Below are positions 47,349 to 59,289 of a stretch of 64,000 bases of DNA, one piece after another (within the stretch, counting starts at the first letter, position 1; the number at the start of each line of letters is the position of its first letter). The stretch is from Metopolophium dirhodum (Eukaryota; Arthropoda; Insecta; Hemiptera; Aphididae). Both the position numbers and the translations under genes were made by a program. The stretch spans positions 24,137,145 through 24,201,144 of the forward strand of contig NC_083560.1 in assembly GCF_019925205.1 (NCBI RefSeq). The letters are read 5' to 3'. The notes under the pieces were generated by a model. It was not told the origin of the DNA. It ran no database searches and worked only from the letters and a program-made list of their open reading frames with translations.

Positions 47349-47359
47349 ATTGGTCCACG
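47349..47359 (+). promoter_or_regulatory. ERSE-II unfolded-protein-response element upstream of BiP
   Basis: ATTGGTCCACG fits ERSE-II, ATTGG-N-CCACG, exactly. NF-Y binds the CCAAT half and ATF6/XBP1 bind the CCACG half in ER-stress genes. It sits about 65-70 bp upstream of the TATA-like box of the BiP gene. A second CCAAT is at 47,328-47,332 without a CCACG partner. Confidence 0.75.
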
Positions 47360-47399
47360 TCTGATGACGGAGAGGCGTAAAATAAGTTCGAAAATCTGA

Positions 47400-48700
47400 C
47401 ATAACCTTAAGGACTTGTATACCGCGAGTATCGGCCTGTTACGTGGTATACGGTAACCACATATAAAATTATTACTATTATTATTATTATTATTATTATT
47501 TTAATCATGGCGTTAAATGTCAAGTAATAAGTAGGAGCAGGTGTTTTTAGATTAATTGAGCTACTGGAAGTTATGTTAGGTTTTATATCTCTTTTTAAAA
47601 ACAATGGGCTCAGACGAGGGCACGAGGGCCCGCTCACCAAACCCTGCTTTCGCTGTTGGATTCAGTGATCATGATAATTATAGCTTATGGATTTGTCTTC
47701 AAAGTTAAAATTCTGTAGGTAATATAAATATATATATATATATTTTTAGTTTTTGTAATTTGGTCTGTGAAGTTAATAATAATTATTTATTATTTTGCAG
47801 TTACAAATATTTAAAAAATGTCATAGTTTATTATTAAACGAATGATTCCTCTTGTCTAGCGTTAAAATTATACACAGTTATTTTTTAAGTATGCTCATCC
47901 TATTTTTTTACTTCAATAGTACATTTTATTATATTTGAATTCTGATTTTTAGAATTTTTACCAGTAGTTTTTCAGTTATATAACTTGGTACTTAATACTA
48001 ATTACCATTGATTTATTAAGATAAATTATTTGTAATAATTATTAAGTGGGTAGGTATACTTTAAGTAAAGTATTAATTTATTTTCATTAGTATAAACATT
48101 TTAATAATTCAGCAGCTACTTATTAGAATTTTCGTTTAGATACATTTACAAGAACAAATTACTAATATTGCTAATTAATTTGCAGTAAAAAAAGAAATTT
48201 TCATTTGAAAAATAGAAGTCTGTACAACTACAGGACACTCTTTTATAGTAGTACTAAAAATTTCAGGAATTTTAATAAAATATGGTCTTTAGGTATACTT
48301 AAAAATTCTAAAAATCAGAATTTGAATAGATGTTTTTGAAGAATAAAATTTGGTGAGCATTTTTTCACCAAAATGTCAAGTAAATTTTGTATTTCATTAT
48401 GGGGCCCCCTAAAAAAACTGATCCATGGGCCTTTCTTGTGCCAAGTCGACACTGAAGCACAGTATAACAAATGTATAATAATAGTACCTACCTATGTTAA
48501 TTATTTATTATGCTTTAATACATCAAATTTATTTGTATTGACTTGTAATACTTAACTAAATTGAAAATAATAAATAATAATTTCCTTTATTTTGCACAAT
48601 TTTGATATCAATCGATTTTGTCATTTCACTTCTTAGTGTTAATATGTATTTGTTTTTTGGTTTCCAGTTGATTACAATACATTCTATTGGGTCTTAACAA
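47400..48700. other. Non-coding interval between BiP and PCMTD copy
   Basis: An (ATT)n microsatellite lies at about 47,468-47,502 and a short (TA)n at about 47,728-47,742. No gene was recognised. Confidence 0.5.
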
Positions 48701-48709
48701 TCAATAAAA

Positions 48710-51054
48710 ATGAGATAATTTGAAAGTAAAAATCGCACCTGCAACAGCAATGGTAAGCTTATTAATGCATTAATTAAGAGAGAGTATATACACTCAATTA
48801 ACGTGGAAAAAGTGTTTAGAACTGTCAACCGAGGATTGTATTATACCAATGGTAATAAAGTAAAAGCCTGTATTGGCAATTGAGAGATGTTCATTTGTGT
48901 TCACCACGTTATTATGCTACTGTTTTAGAATGTTTGGATCTCCACAAGTGTCATAAGGTTTTAAACATTGGTTCTGGAATAGAGGGTATTTAGTACTCTA
49001 GCCGGCCTTTTATTGGGTAAGCTTTATCTCAATATTTATTCATTGTACTCCAAATCCAATAATACTCTTTAAAGTTTAAATTGACTGTAAACATTTTTCC
49101 ATATTTTTTATAGGAGTTAATCATACAATGAAAATTCATAGTTCTTTGATAGATATTGCATATCAAAAGTTGGAAGTATTTAAACAAAATTCTGCAGCAA
49201 TTGATTATTTTGAATTTTATGAACCAGTATACATTAAAGGTATAATATGATACCTAATTCATATTAATTAAATAAGCGGGGCTGGAAGTAAGTCACTTTT
49301 TAAACTAAAAGTCAACCTTTTAAAATTGAGTCACTTTAAGTCACTTATTTAGAAAGTTTACCAAAATTTAAATAACCTTGTACTAATACAAAAATAAATA
49401 TGTTTGTAATTTTTTATTTTTTTTCTGATTTTATTTTGTTTAAAAAAAAATTAGTATTATAATTATTATTATGTCAATCAAAATAAAGACAGTTCCTAAA
49501 CAATGATCTTGAGTATTATTCTATGTTATAGACATTATTAATTTAAATAAATGATATGATTTAATTATTTGTTTTTATATTTGTGTTAATTGTAATTATT
49601 TTTTGCTGTAAAGTCTACAAAAATAAGTAAGTTAGAATCAATTAAATTATATGTAGGGATTCAAAGACAAATGTTTAATAACAGTAAATTGTAATGAAAC
49701 AAATTTATGTAAGACATTTTTTGGTCACTTTTATGAATAAATTCAGTCACTTTTTTTAATAGCTTTAACCACATCCAGCCATGAATAAGTACTCATAAAT
49801 AATTAAAATCCGGTGAAAAAGGTCTGATCAAATGTCTAAAAAATAGGTTATAACTTATAACTTATAAGTCTCTTGAAGATAATAGTATTTATTATTTACT
49901 TTACAAAATCCATTTTATAAAATAACTTATAATATTATAATAAATTATAAAAACCTGGAAAGTTGTTCTTCTGTTTAATAGTAGCTGTAGAGTCTTCTTT
50001 ATTTCTTTAACAGTGTAATGCATGTTATAAGTTTGAATTCAATTATAATATATTGTATCCGTCAGTATTTTGTTAAATCTGTATATTGATATTATATTCT
50101 ACTACTCCGTACTACGAAACAATGCAATTCGCTTCTGCATATAAATTATGGAACTTTGCTGTCTCGAAGCTAAATTGCCAACACCATCTCTTGACCAGTT
50201 TATGTATCTGAGAATATGATTTTGTCCGATATACTTTAACATAAAGAAAACTGACTGGTTTTCTTGAGGGGTTGGATTAACAAAGTTTGACAAATTGAAT
50301 GTGCCCCCAGAGTGCAATCCCTTGTAGCATAGGGTATAATAATTTATTTTTCTATTAGTCATATAAAAGGTTTAACTAATTTTTGACAAAAACATACCCT
50401 AATACGTCATAACCTATATAACATATTATTAGGTATAATAATAAATAATAATATATCATGTATTGTGATTATCATAGGCGTGTCCAGACCTCATCCGCAA
50501 GTCGTGCACTACAATGGCATATCCAGGTGAAGGTTACATCACCCCTTACCATCACCAACTTCATTTATGAAGGCTCTCATTAAAGTACTGTTTCATTGAA
50601 AAGATAATCTTTAATGATAAAATTAAATACACTTAGATTGGTGGTGTATTAGTTATGCTATTCAAAAGGATCCTTGTAAAAGTATCGAGGAAAGATTAAC
50701 ACTTGTGGAAAACAATTCGAGTCATTTAAGTATCGATACCAGATCTTATTGTGGCAGAAAAATTAATGTAGTAGTATAAAAGTTTCAAAGTTTTGTATGT
50801 TAATACATTGTAAACTGAAAATAAATAAATTTTAATAATATGTATATTTTTCAGCTACTGGTGAACCATTGAGTTTACAAGAGTTATGCAGATCAAACAT
50901 TTGTGCATCCATACGAAATTGCTTGAATGAAAGTCAACCTGGCTTGCAGATGTGCACAAAATATACACAACGTATACAAGTATACACAACAGCACTAAAC
51001 ATCACTGAAATTCTGTCAATGAGTATTCAATTTCTTCTTATTAACAGCGAATAA
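48710..51054 (+). pseudogene. PCMTD-type methyltransferase-domain protein, decayed copy
   Basis: Plus-strand exons resemble protein-L-isoaspartate O-methyltransferase domain-containing proteins (PCMTD1/2). Exon 48,710-49,016 gives KREYIHSINVEKVFRTVNRG, then in a shifted frame LRDVHLCSPRYYATVLECL and the SAM-site-like VLNIGSGIEGI. Exon 49,114-49,239 gives GVNHTMKIHSSLIDIAYQKL and DYFEFYEPVYIKG. Exon 50,855-51,054 gives LSLQELCRSNICASIRNCL, the C-terminal BC-box-like segment. PCMTD proteins carry a PIMT-like fold plus a Cullin-RING recruitment motif. Disabling changes are a TAA at the third codon, a frameshift near 48,880 and a TAG after GIEGI. The exons between the second and last are missing or unrecognisable. 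Introns are retained. Confidence 0.7.
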
Positions 51055-51389
51055 AGGGAAATCTCCAATCAAAAAAACTATGTGCAATAAAATTAATTTA
51101 TTGCAGCGTAGCCAGCTTAGTCAATTTTAATCTAACCCTTTGAGTACGGTTAACAATTCTGTTTGGTTTTAACTTACGAATTGTTCATGTTTGACATATT
51201 TGTCATTGACTACACTACTTTGATCAGAGCCATTTCGTTGTAAACACGAGAGTTTTCTTTTGCAAGGTTTTGACCTCAATGAATCAAATTCAGGTTCATT
51301 ATAATATGATTCACTCACCAATATCAGTCCTGAAACAATAATTATAAAATTTTAATATTAGAGTAAGTATAAAAATACATTTTCACCAC

Positions 51390-51630
51390 CTTGTATTGAT
51401 AATAGATGCTGTAATAAATTTGAATCATTAGGTGACCAAAGTTCAACTCCTTGACCAGACCAAGTACCCAAAAGACTAAGGCATACTTTTCCATCTTCGT
51501 ATAGATTTGGATTCAACCGGTCTACACAATAACTATAATAATGACAGAGTGGAGGTTGGATTGGATATGTGAGTGGAATTTTGACATCAAATAGAAACAA
51601 ACCACCAGCATATGGCTTTTTTCTGGTCCT
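51390..51630 (-). other. UBC catalytic-domain exon of the UBE2O copy
   Basis: After the acceptor ATGATTAG the exon reads RTRKKPYAGGLFLFDVKIP, then RLNPNLYEDGKVC with the catalytic Cys, LSLLGTWSGQG and LLQHLLSIQG. It ends at CAAG|GTGGTG, in phase with GLILVSESYYNE of the next exon. This exon itself is open and well conserved. Confidence 0.8.
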
Positions 51631-52067
51631 CTAATCATTATAGAAAACAAATCCAAAAATAATAAATAATTAAGATACAAATAGAGAAATATTTATTATT
51701 TTGTCAACTTATTCTAACTATTATTCAAATAATAATAATACTTTACTATTGCTAAATTAATAAACTAATTTAATTTTATATTCATAAAACTAATAAATTA
51801 TTAATTACCACACGATTTTCAAAAGTTTTCACCCAAATTCCTGCCGTTAAACTTTTTTGAAGTATTTGGATGTCCTTGGCAATAACTTTTGGTAACGATG
51901 GATTTAAATTATCTTGATCATTGATGTATTTGTGTGAATTATCCATAAGTGTTACTACCACATCAAAAACTGTAAAAGAGAATAGATAAAATTAAAAATC
52001 ATTTCATTTTTTTGACTTCAGATTTTAATATATAAACTTTAATAAAATGCCTATGACCCTTTCCACG

Positions 52068-52230
52068 TAGACGCGCGTCGTATTTGTGAGTACGAAATGC
52101 ACAACTTTTGGTAAACATTGGTTGAGTTAATAAGCGCCACTAAATGGGAAACGCAACAGTATTGGGGTGGCGCAAATAAACTGAAAAGCGCAGGTATAAT
52201 ACATGACCGTGTGAAACATGCTTAATAAGA
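52068..52230 (+). repeat. ~163-bp CpG-rich direct repeat, copy 1
   Basis: Begins TAGACGCGCGTCGTATTTGT, containing the perfect palindrome GACGCGCGTC, and ends near GCTTAATAAGACA. It lies in an intron of the UBE2O copy. The same unit recurs at 52,383-52,544. Confidence 0.85.
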
Positions 52231-52382
52231 CATCAAACACGCATGAATTGTTTCTGCTATACAAACCTACATTTAAGGCTATTTTATTCTACTTAAAATA
52301 ATATCAACTGTAGGGACTAAAACTTACAGCTATTGCTTATATTTTTATAATTTTCTATATACAATGAAATGTTCAAAATATT

Positions 52383-52544
52383 TAGACGCGCGTCGTATTT
52401 GTGAGTACGAAATGCACAACTTTCGGTAAAATTGGTTAAGTTAATAAGCGCCACTAAATGGGAAACGCAACATCATTGGGGTGGCGCATATAAACTGAAA
52501 CGCGCAGGTATAATACATTACCGGGTGAAACATGCTTAATAAGA
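52383..52544 (+). repeat. ~163-bp CpG-rich direct repeat, copy 2
   Basis: Second copy, with roughly ten substitutions or small gaps by eye, spaced 315 bp from the first. Shared internal motifs are AATAAGCGCCACTAAATGGG and TTGGGGTGGCGCA. Confidence 0.85.
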
Positions 52545-52599
52545 CACCAAATTGGATAGTGCTATAAAAAAAAAAGCATGCTGTAGCACAGATAAAGTT

Positions 52600-52745
52600 C
52601 TTCTCTACGTGTTGTGAAAATCTGATAGTTCTACAATAGATATGGAGCGAGAAAAGTTGTCCAGCGCAAAACAGTTTTTGCTATGTTGTACATTTGTAAG
52701 ACGGAGACAACACATGCGGGTGTGACTTATAATTGCGTTTATGTA
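52600..52745 (+). repeat. Dispersed repeat fragment shared with ~42,150-42,260
   Basis: CAAAACAGTTTTTGCTATGT, then TACATTTGTAAGACGGAGAC and ACACATGCGGGTGTG, matches the block near 42,185-42,245 with small differences. It is probably part of the same mobile family as the CpG-rich repeats just before it. Confidence 0.65.
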
Positions 52746-54392
52746 TCCAACAGCGAATCGATTTATAAAATTTAACATACAAATTATGGCGTAATGTAAA
52801 TTGAAAAATAAAAAAAAAATGTTTTAAGATTTTAATTTTTAATTTTAATTTATATGTAGTACATAAAAATGTAGGGATTTATAGTCTGTACAAACCTCCA
52901 GCTTCTTCGGGTTTGGTTATACTTTGGTTATATTCTGGTTTGGTTACTTTGTATACTGGATCTGTATCCAATGTAATAAATCGAAATTCAGCAGGATGTG
53001 GTTTAATTACTGGAATTACAGATGCTGGCTCAGTAACATCCATTATTTCTCGACTAAAGTCATCGCTTTCATCTTTTGTATCACAATCTGTTATTATTCC
53101 ATACTTAGAACGATATGATTCATTGAAAACAAGATTAACTTTCTTTATGAAATCTGACACAAACTGTTTTAATTTAGTTACACTGTCCTAAAAATAAATA
53201 AGTAATTAGTGCTGGGTTGCTTGAAAAATTGTTTAATTTAATGCTTTAATGAAATTCAATGGACCAACTATAGACCACTAAATCGTATTTAAGAATAGCT
53301 AGACTATTCATGGACTATTAAATGTTTAGTGATTTTTCATTAAACTCGGCATAAATCAATGCAATATAATATACTAAATAGTATGAACTTAAATGCTATT
53401 TCAATTATTTACTTTAATTAAAATCTCATATGGCAGTTCTTCTTCTTCAACTAATTATCTTTCTTCTCTCTCTTTAATATCTGTAAAAATATACATTTGA
53501 TTATAAAATAAACTTAACATAGATCATTATCAAGAACGGAGACATTATTGATCATGTTATGTAAATATGCAACTTTTAACCATCTGACTTATCATTACAG
53601 AACAGTTAGGTATATACAATACGGAAACTATCCATTAATAACTTTGAAATAAATTTATTCTATGACAAAATTACTTGTGCACACATGTACAGTAATAGTG
53701 CTATTAATCTAGTTATGTTCTTATAATTATGGCTGCATCTATATAGAGTCCACGCTAAACAAACTAGCGGTTGGTGACACTATCCAACGCGAGGCGTTCT
53801 ACAGCTGGTATTACAAATTTATTTGGCGCGCTATACACACCCATAGGAATGCAGTTTTTGTGTGTGAAAAATACCCTAAATATATACCCTTTTGATTGCA
53901 AATGTCGGATGGGGGCAGAGTCATTACCGCCAGTCCGTTTGGCATGGACTATAATACCATATGATCTATGAAATTAAAAACAATAAAATATAATACCTAT
54001 TTTTGAGATTATTTTGTTTATTAATTTTGAGATATTATCCATGAGATCCTTGTAACATGTTTCTATTTCTTTTTCTTTTTCTTTACATTCTGAAGTTGGC
54101 CACAATGAACTAAGGTTAAATCCTAACCTATGTATCAGTATACCATTTTTATACTTAAAATAAACTCAAAATCATTTTAATTTAATCGACAAATTACCTA
54201 TATTGTTCCAAAGCTTTTTTTAATTTAAGAACTTTATCCATGTCACAATTTTGTTTTAACAGCATCTAGAAATAATTTTATACTCGTAGCAGATTGCTCT
54301 AGTAATTGGACTAATAGTCTTGCATATTTCCGCTCATCGTGTAGTTGTTCACAGCTTTTACTATATAACATATACAAATAAAATATTAAAAC

Positions 54393-54665
54393 AATTACTT
54401 GGAAAAATATAGCATTAAGAATATATATTTTGAATAAGACACTTAAATTAAATTCTGTGTTTAAATTATTTTATGCAATAAGATTGTAATGTTTTCATGG
54501 TTATTTAGGTCATTATAACTTAGCAAAATATAAGTTTAACTTACTTAGATGATCCAGGACCGGTTATAAACATCCAATCTGCAAATAAGTCATATTCTAC
54601 ATCTTGAAAACTGAAGCCATCGCCATTTAGTTTGATAGCAAATTCTTGTGGACAACATTCCACCC
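54393..54665 (-). repeat. Duplicated UBE2O exon-intron unit, copy 1
   Basis: Matches 55,234-55,495 through intron (TATATTTTGAATAAGACACTT) and exon (minus strand: CPQEFAIKLNGDGFSFQDVE, ending GSSK at a GTAAGT donor). It has diverged more from UBE2O than copy 2 and its upstream part is replaced, so it is probably the redundant copy. Confidence 0.75.
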
Positions 54666-54726
54666 TATTACAAATATACAAAGCACTCATCTTATCTAAG
54701 CTAAAATACAATTCTTTTCTGTTCAT

Positions 54727-55235
54727 AAACGTTTAGGCATCTTCACTCAAAATGATAGATATCGTACACAACAGGGGCCTAAGACTGGTCTCCGGATCCT
54801 ATCGCTCCGGCCCGTTTCCCAGTGTCCTCAACACGCTCGCCACCGAACATCTTAAGAAAAATAGATACTGCAATCAATACAATGCGAATCGGACATACAT
54901 CGTTAACCCATCAACATCTGATGAAGAGGGAAGATCCCCCCCCCATATTTGTACCAGCTGCGGCACACATCTCACAAATAAGCACATCATAACAGAATGC
55001 CTCCAATTTGAGACAGAAAAACGGGAAGCAGGAGATGCCTATAGCCAGACAACATACAAAACACCATCTCAATTTTAATCAATTCTAAGTTAATCAAGCT
55101 CCTGTAGCATATAATTTATAACTTGTATATTAATATTTATGTAATTCAACTAAAGATATAATGTAAACATTATAAATCTGTTATATCCAATGGCTCTAGA
55201 TGCCGAGGCTTAAATAAATAATAATAAAAAAAAAT
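54727..55235 (+). mobile_element. Truncated LINE (non-LTR retrotransposon) 3' fragment
   Basis: Plus-strand frame 54,752-55,078 begins MIDIVHNRGLRLVSGSYRSG, the end of a Jockey/R1-type reverse transcriptase region. It then passes abruptly to a CTSCG...LTNKHIITECLQF zinc-binding segment, the usual ORF2 C-terminus, so the middle is deleted. A 3' UTR ending in TAAATAAATAATAATAAAAAAAAA (split here by A-rich units) closes it at about 55,235. The element sits exactly between the two copies of the duplicated UBE2O unit. Its base composition is much GC-richer than its host intron. Confidence 0.7.
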
Positions 55236-55495
55236 TACTTGGAAAAGTATAGCATTAACAATATATATTTTGAATAAGACACTTACAGTGAAATTCTGTG
55301 TTTAAATTTTTTAATGCAATTAGATTGTAATGTTTATTAGGTCATTATAACTTAGCTAAATATAAGTTAAACTTACTTGGATGATCCAGGACTGGTTATA
55401 GACATCAAATCTTCAGATAAGTCATATTCTAAATCTTCAAAAATAAAGCCAACACCATTTACTTTGACAACAAATAATTCTTGTGGCCAACATTT
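55234..55495 (-). repeat. Duplicated UBE2O exon-intron unit, copy 2
   Basis: Includes the exon 55,377-55,528 (ILVMWVNGEKTKCWPQELFV, FEDLEYDLSED, SPGSSK), which fits the UBE2O order. Partner of 54,393-54,665. Confidence 0.75.
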
Positions 55496-56372
55496 GGTTT
55501 TTTCACCATTAACCCACATCACTAAGATCTAAACAATTAAAACAAATTATAATGTTGACAATTTACACAGATATATTATTATTTAATGAATTGTATAAAA
55601 ACTTACCTTGCCATCAGGCCCTGCACTTAATACTTGTCCAGCAGTTAAGGTCTTTAAATCTGGGTTTGTATCAGGATTAATATGTATAACGAGATAACCA
55701 GATTTAAATTGGACATTCGAATGATGACTTAAGTCATATACACTAAAATAAGTCTTTTTAATAGGATATGGCCTAAAAATCAGTTATATTAAATTCAGTA
55801 ATGGTTTTAAGAATTATTAACAAAGTTAATTCATACAATGATGGATATTCAGGATAAACTTTAAACCATTGTACATGAGCAGTGCGTTCTGCATGGTCCA
55901 CAGATTCTACAACACCATAAACGTCAGTTGCAGGATTTTTTTCAGTAACAAAATCACCAGGAAAAAACTCAAGGTCATCAAGAGTTTGTACTGAGTAGAG
56001 ATCAGTGGAAGACACTCCGATTTCTTTAGTACCATCCTATAAAACAAATAGCTTTAATATAAACTAAAAGATACTGGATATTATATTAATATTAAATAAA
56101 CTAAGCATTTTGAATGATCCCAATTTCTCCTTTATGACCTTTAGTAATGTTCTGCAGTTTGTTTTCCGTATGTTGTGCTCCAGGCAGAATCCCACTTTTA
56201 CATTATATTCTATGCTTTTGTAATAAGTCACTAATGATCTAGTATTAATTATGGTTGGGAATCTCCAAGTTAGGATCATGTAACCATAAACTGAATTTGG
56301 TCAATCCTTGGTATATTCTTATTTAGATTTTAGAGTATAAAAATGTATTCAAATACATACCTGTCATGTAAC

Positions 56373-56510
56373 ATCTATCATCTATTTTGCGTAACAAATC
56401 TCAACTACAATTTTGGAATTTGGTTTGGTTTTTACTTTAGGTATATTGAATTGTTTACTTTTTTTAATTAATGATATCCACAAACGGTTCCTCTTTAGTC
56501 TGTTCGATTT
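56373..56510 (-). other. UBE2O exon with two nonsense codons
   Basis: After the TTTCTTTAG acceptor (near 56,533) the frame reads TLKSNRLKRNRLWISLIKKS, then KIVVEICYAK, TAG, MIDVT, TGA, Q and a GTATGT donor. The next exon starts DGTKEIG in phase, so the TGA replaces the Trp of the conserved WQDG motif. The exon is basic, like the corresponding UBE2O region. Confidence 0.7.
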
Positions 56511-56989
56511 TAATGTATGTACACAACTATCGCCTAAAGAAAATATTAGCAATTTATTTCAGTTTTATAAAATAGTTTAGTATATATATATTATAACATA
56601 TAATAAATTTGTATAATAAATTACACAGAAAGATTTTTTTTAACATGTACACCTTATTTTTACAATTTATTTAAACAATGATTGTTTATTTTATGATTTT
56701 TCAATAGTTATGTATATTTTAGGTTCCAAACCCCATTGCATACCTATTACAAAATACATATTATATTTAAAGATCCAGTATGACAGTATACAATTATTCT
56801 TATTACATAAAATACAACGCAGAAACTAACTAGTATTTTTTTTTAAACACCGTTTAAATTTTAAACATACCAACATATAAGCGTTCTAACATTTTTAAAG
56901 TGAAAAAATAGAAATGTTAACATGAAAAAAAAATTGTTCAACCACTTGACAATATTAAGAGTTGTCCAAAACCCAAGAATTAAAAAACA

Positions 56990-57920
56990 AAAACGGTGGG
57001 CAAGTGAGTGTTGCACTGATGTGCCGTAAGTTACAAGTGGGTCACTGTAATGGATGGCGTTAAATTTGAATTCAATGGTATAATATCGTTGTATAAGAAA
57101 AACGAATCTCAGTGAACACGGTCAGTTAGCATATGATATTACCAAGTATAATTGATGAAATTATTGTGAATAAAGTAAATTGTCCATAACCTATTTACGT
57201 GGAACCTTGTTTTAAATTTTCAATCATTAACTATAAAAGTTGAACTTTTTATACATTTTTAACTACAAAATAAATATTAAATCTTTAAATTTTGATAAAT
57301 TTTGTCAAAATCGAACTTTAAATGTTATGTATTTATTTATATTTTTCAACTGCTATAGTAACAATATATCAAGATTCTATTAAATTTTCACGCTTTTTTA
57401 CCCAACAAATAAAATTGTATTCACAAATATAGAAAAAAAAAACTAAAAAAATGGATAACTGACAATGTTTGTAAACAGCTCAAATAGAGTCAAAATATGA
57501 TAGTGTATATAAAATGAAGATATAAAAATTCAGTGAAATTTTCATGTATTTACAGTTATTCATTTTTGAACAAGAAAACAAAATCGACACATGAGAAATC
57601 GAGTGTTTATCCAATCTTGTAAAAATATGACATCAAATGCTCATAAAAATTTAATTTGATTTGCTTGAGGACATTTGTTATTTTTGATAAAGGTAGGTAA
57701 ACTTAATAAGTATATGTATATAAGAATATGAGAAATCTTGTATTACATTTTAAAATCTTAAATTTAAATAGAAATTTTTTTATGTATTTCTGAATCAAAT
57801 TAATTTGCACATCTTCGTGAATTTTATGTATTTTTGTCAATATAACTTTAAATGCTTATAAAAAAAACTGTGAATTCGGATTTTCAATATTTTTCATGTG
57901 TCTTTGAAACAATATATTAG
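56990..57920 (-). repeat. Dispersed repeat family, inverse copy
   Basis: The reverse complement matches 2690-3940: the tract TTACAAGTGGGTCACTGTAA with TAAATTTGAATTCAATG corresponds to about 3390-3450. Further blocks (TGCTCATAAAAATTTAATTT; ACATGAGAAATCGAG) match about 3750-3820. It lies in a large intron of the UBE2O copy. Confidence 0.65.
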
Positions 57921-59289
57921 GAGCCTTACAAGCATACTTGATAAGAAACATAACTATTTAGAAAAATATAATTTAAAATTACAATATTTTTATTATTTTA
58001 CCGGTTGTCCTTGTAGATGGTTTAAATCGACATTTTTTGGATAGTAATGTAAATTTACATTCCTTATTTAATATTCTTTCATTTTTTTGTGTTAGGACAG
58101 CTGAAATGTTTCTACAAGATCCATTTTGTGTACCTATAAAACAATATTCAATAGCATATTAATTTTTCTGAAATTTACTCTATTATTATTACATAATAAG
58201 GTTGATTTAGAAAAAATATAATTCATTGTTTAGTTATACATTTTAATTGACAGAGTTATTTTATTTGAAAGAAGAGAAATCGATAAAGAGTACAGATGAA
58301 AGTTGAAAGATGAGTTTGAAATTGCATCAGTTGAGATTTCTTCAATTAAATTGACTTTTCTTTAAAAAATATTTTGGCAAAGTAATGAGAATATCAAAAT
58401 ATTGTTTGTACCTACTTCCCTTTATTTAATTATTATTTTTAACGATAGCTGATTTTATAACACGCACCATTTTATTATTGAACATTGAAAAAAAAAAAAC
58501 ATGAGGGATATATCCTCCCCTCCCCCCTTTGTTAGACCACCAATGATTTGATATTATTTTTCTGTACGGCCACGGTTCCATATAACCAGAAATTTCTTGA
58601 ATTTTTGCCTCTTAAGAAATATCTTGATTATCTTATTAAATGTAAACTAAAAACTGTCATTAAAATAAAAAATAAACATTGTCAGTATATACGTTTAATA
58701 TACCACATATACATACTTAATAATAAGTTATCTATATTTATAGGATCCAACTCAATAGGATGTAAACTCTTTGATGGTTGTTTGGTACCTAAAAGTTTAT
58801 TGTGGTTCTTATCGTTATTATGTTTACCGTGTATTGTACCTGATTCAATATTAAAAGCTTCTGTACATTTAGATCGCCACTGTTTCATTGTCATATAATT
58901 ATCTGTATCTTTAATTGTATACCAATGTGTGTCTCCCACATGAGTTGAACAAGACTCAAATAGATGAATAGTTTTAAGTCTAAAAATATAAAAACAGTTA
59001 AAACTATTCCATAATAAAATAAATAATATCAAACTATTTATTTGCATTTATGTTTAATAATATCCACATTGCAATACCATGTTATGCACATTAATTTTTG
59101 AAAATAACATATAAATACATTGTACAATTTTGTGTTCACTTTATTGATGACAATATTCAAAAAAATAATGATATTACTAACAGTTATTACAAAAACAAAA
59201 TGATTCTGAACCAAACTTTTTAAAACTAAACTAACTAGAATTAAACAATTTCTCTCTGCGCCAAGTGTTGATGAAGTGTTCGTCATGAC

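Noticed and set aside
50102..50362. 86-codon minus-strand frame considered as the missing UBE2O C-terminus
   Set aside because: No similarity to the UBE2O tail region, and it lies inside the PCMTD copy's introns. Left unassigned.
31753..56390. Reassigned TGA=Trp code, from the Trp-to-TGA changes in the NUP85 and UBE2O copies
   Set aside because: TGA ends the intact HP1 gene 1 normally, and TAG, TAA and frameshifts occur in the same broken copies. Decay explains all of them.
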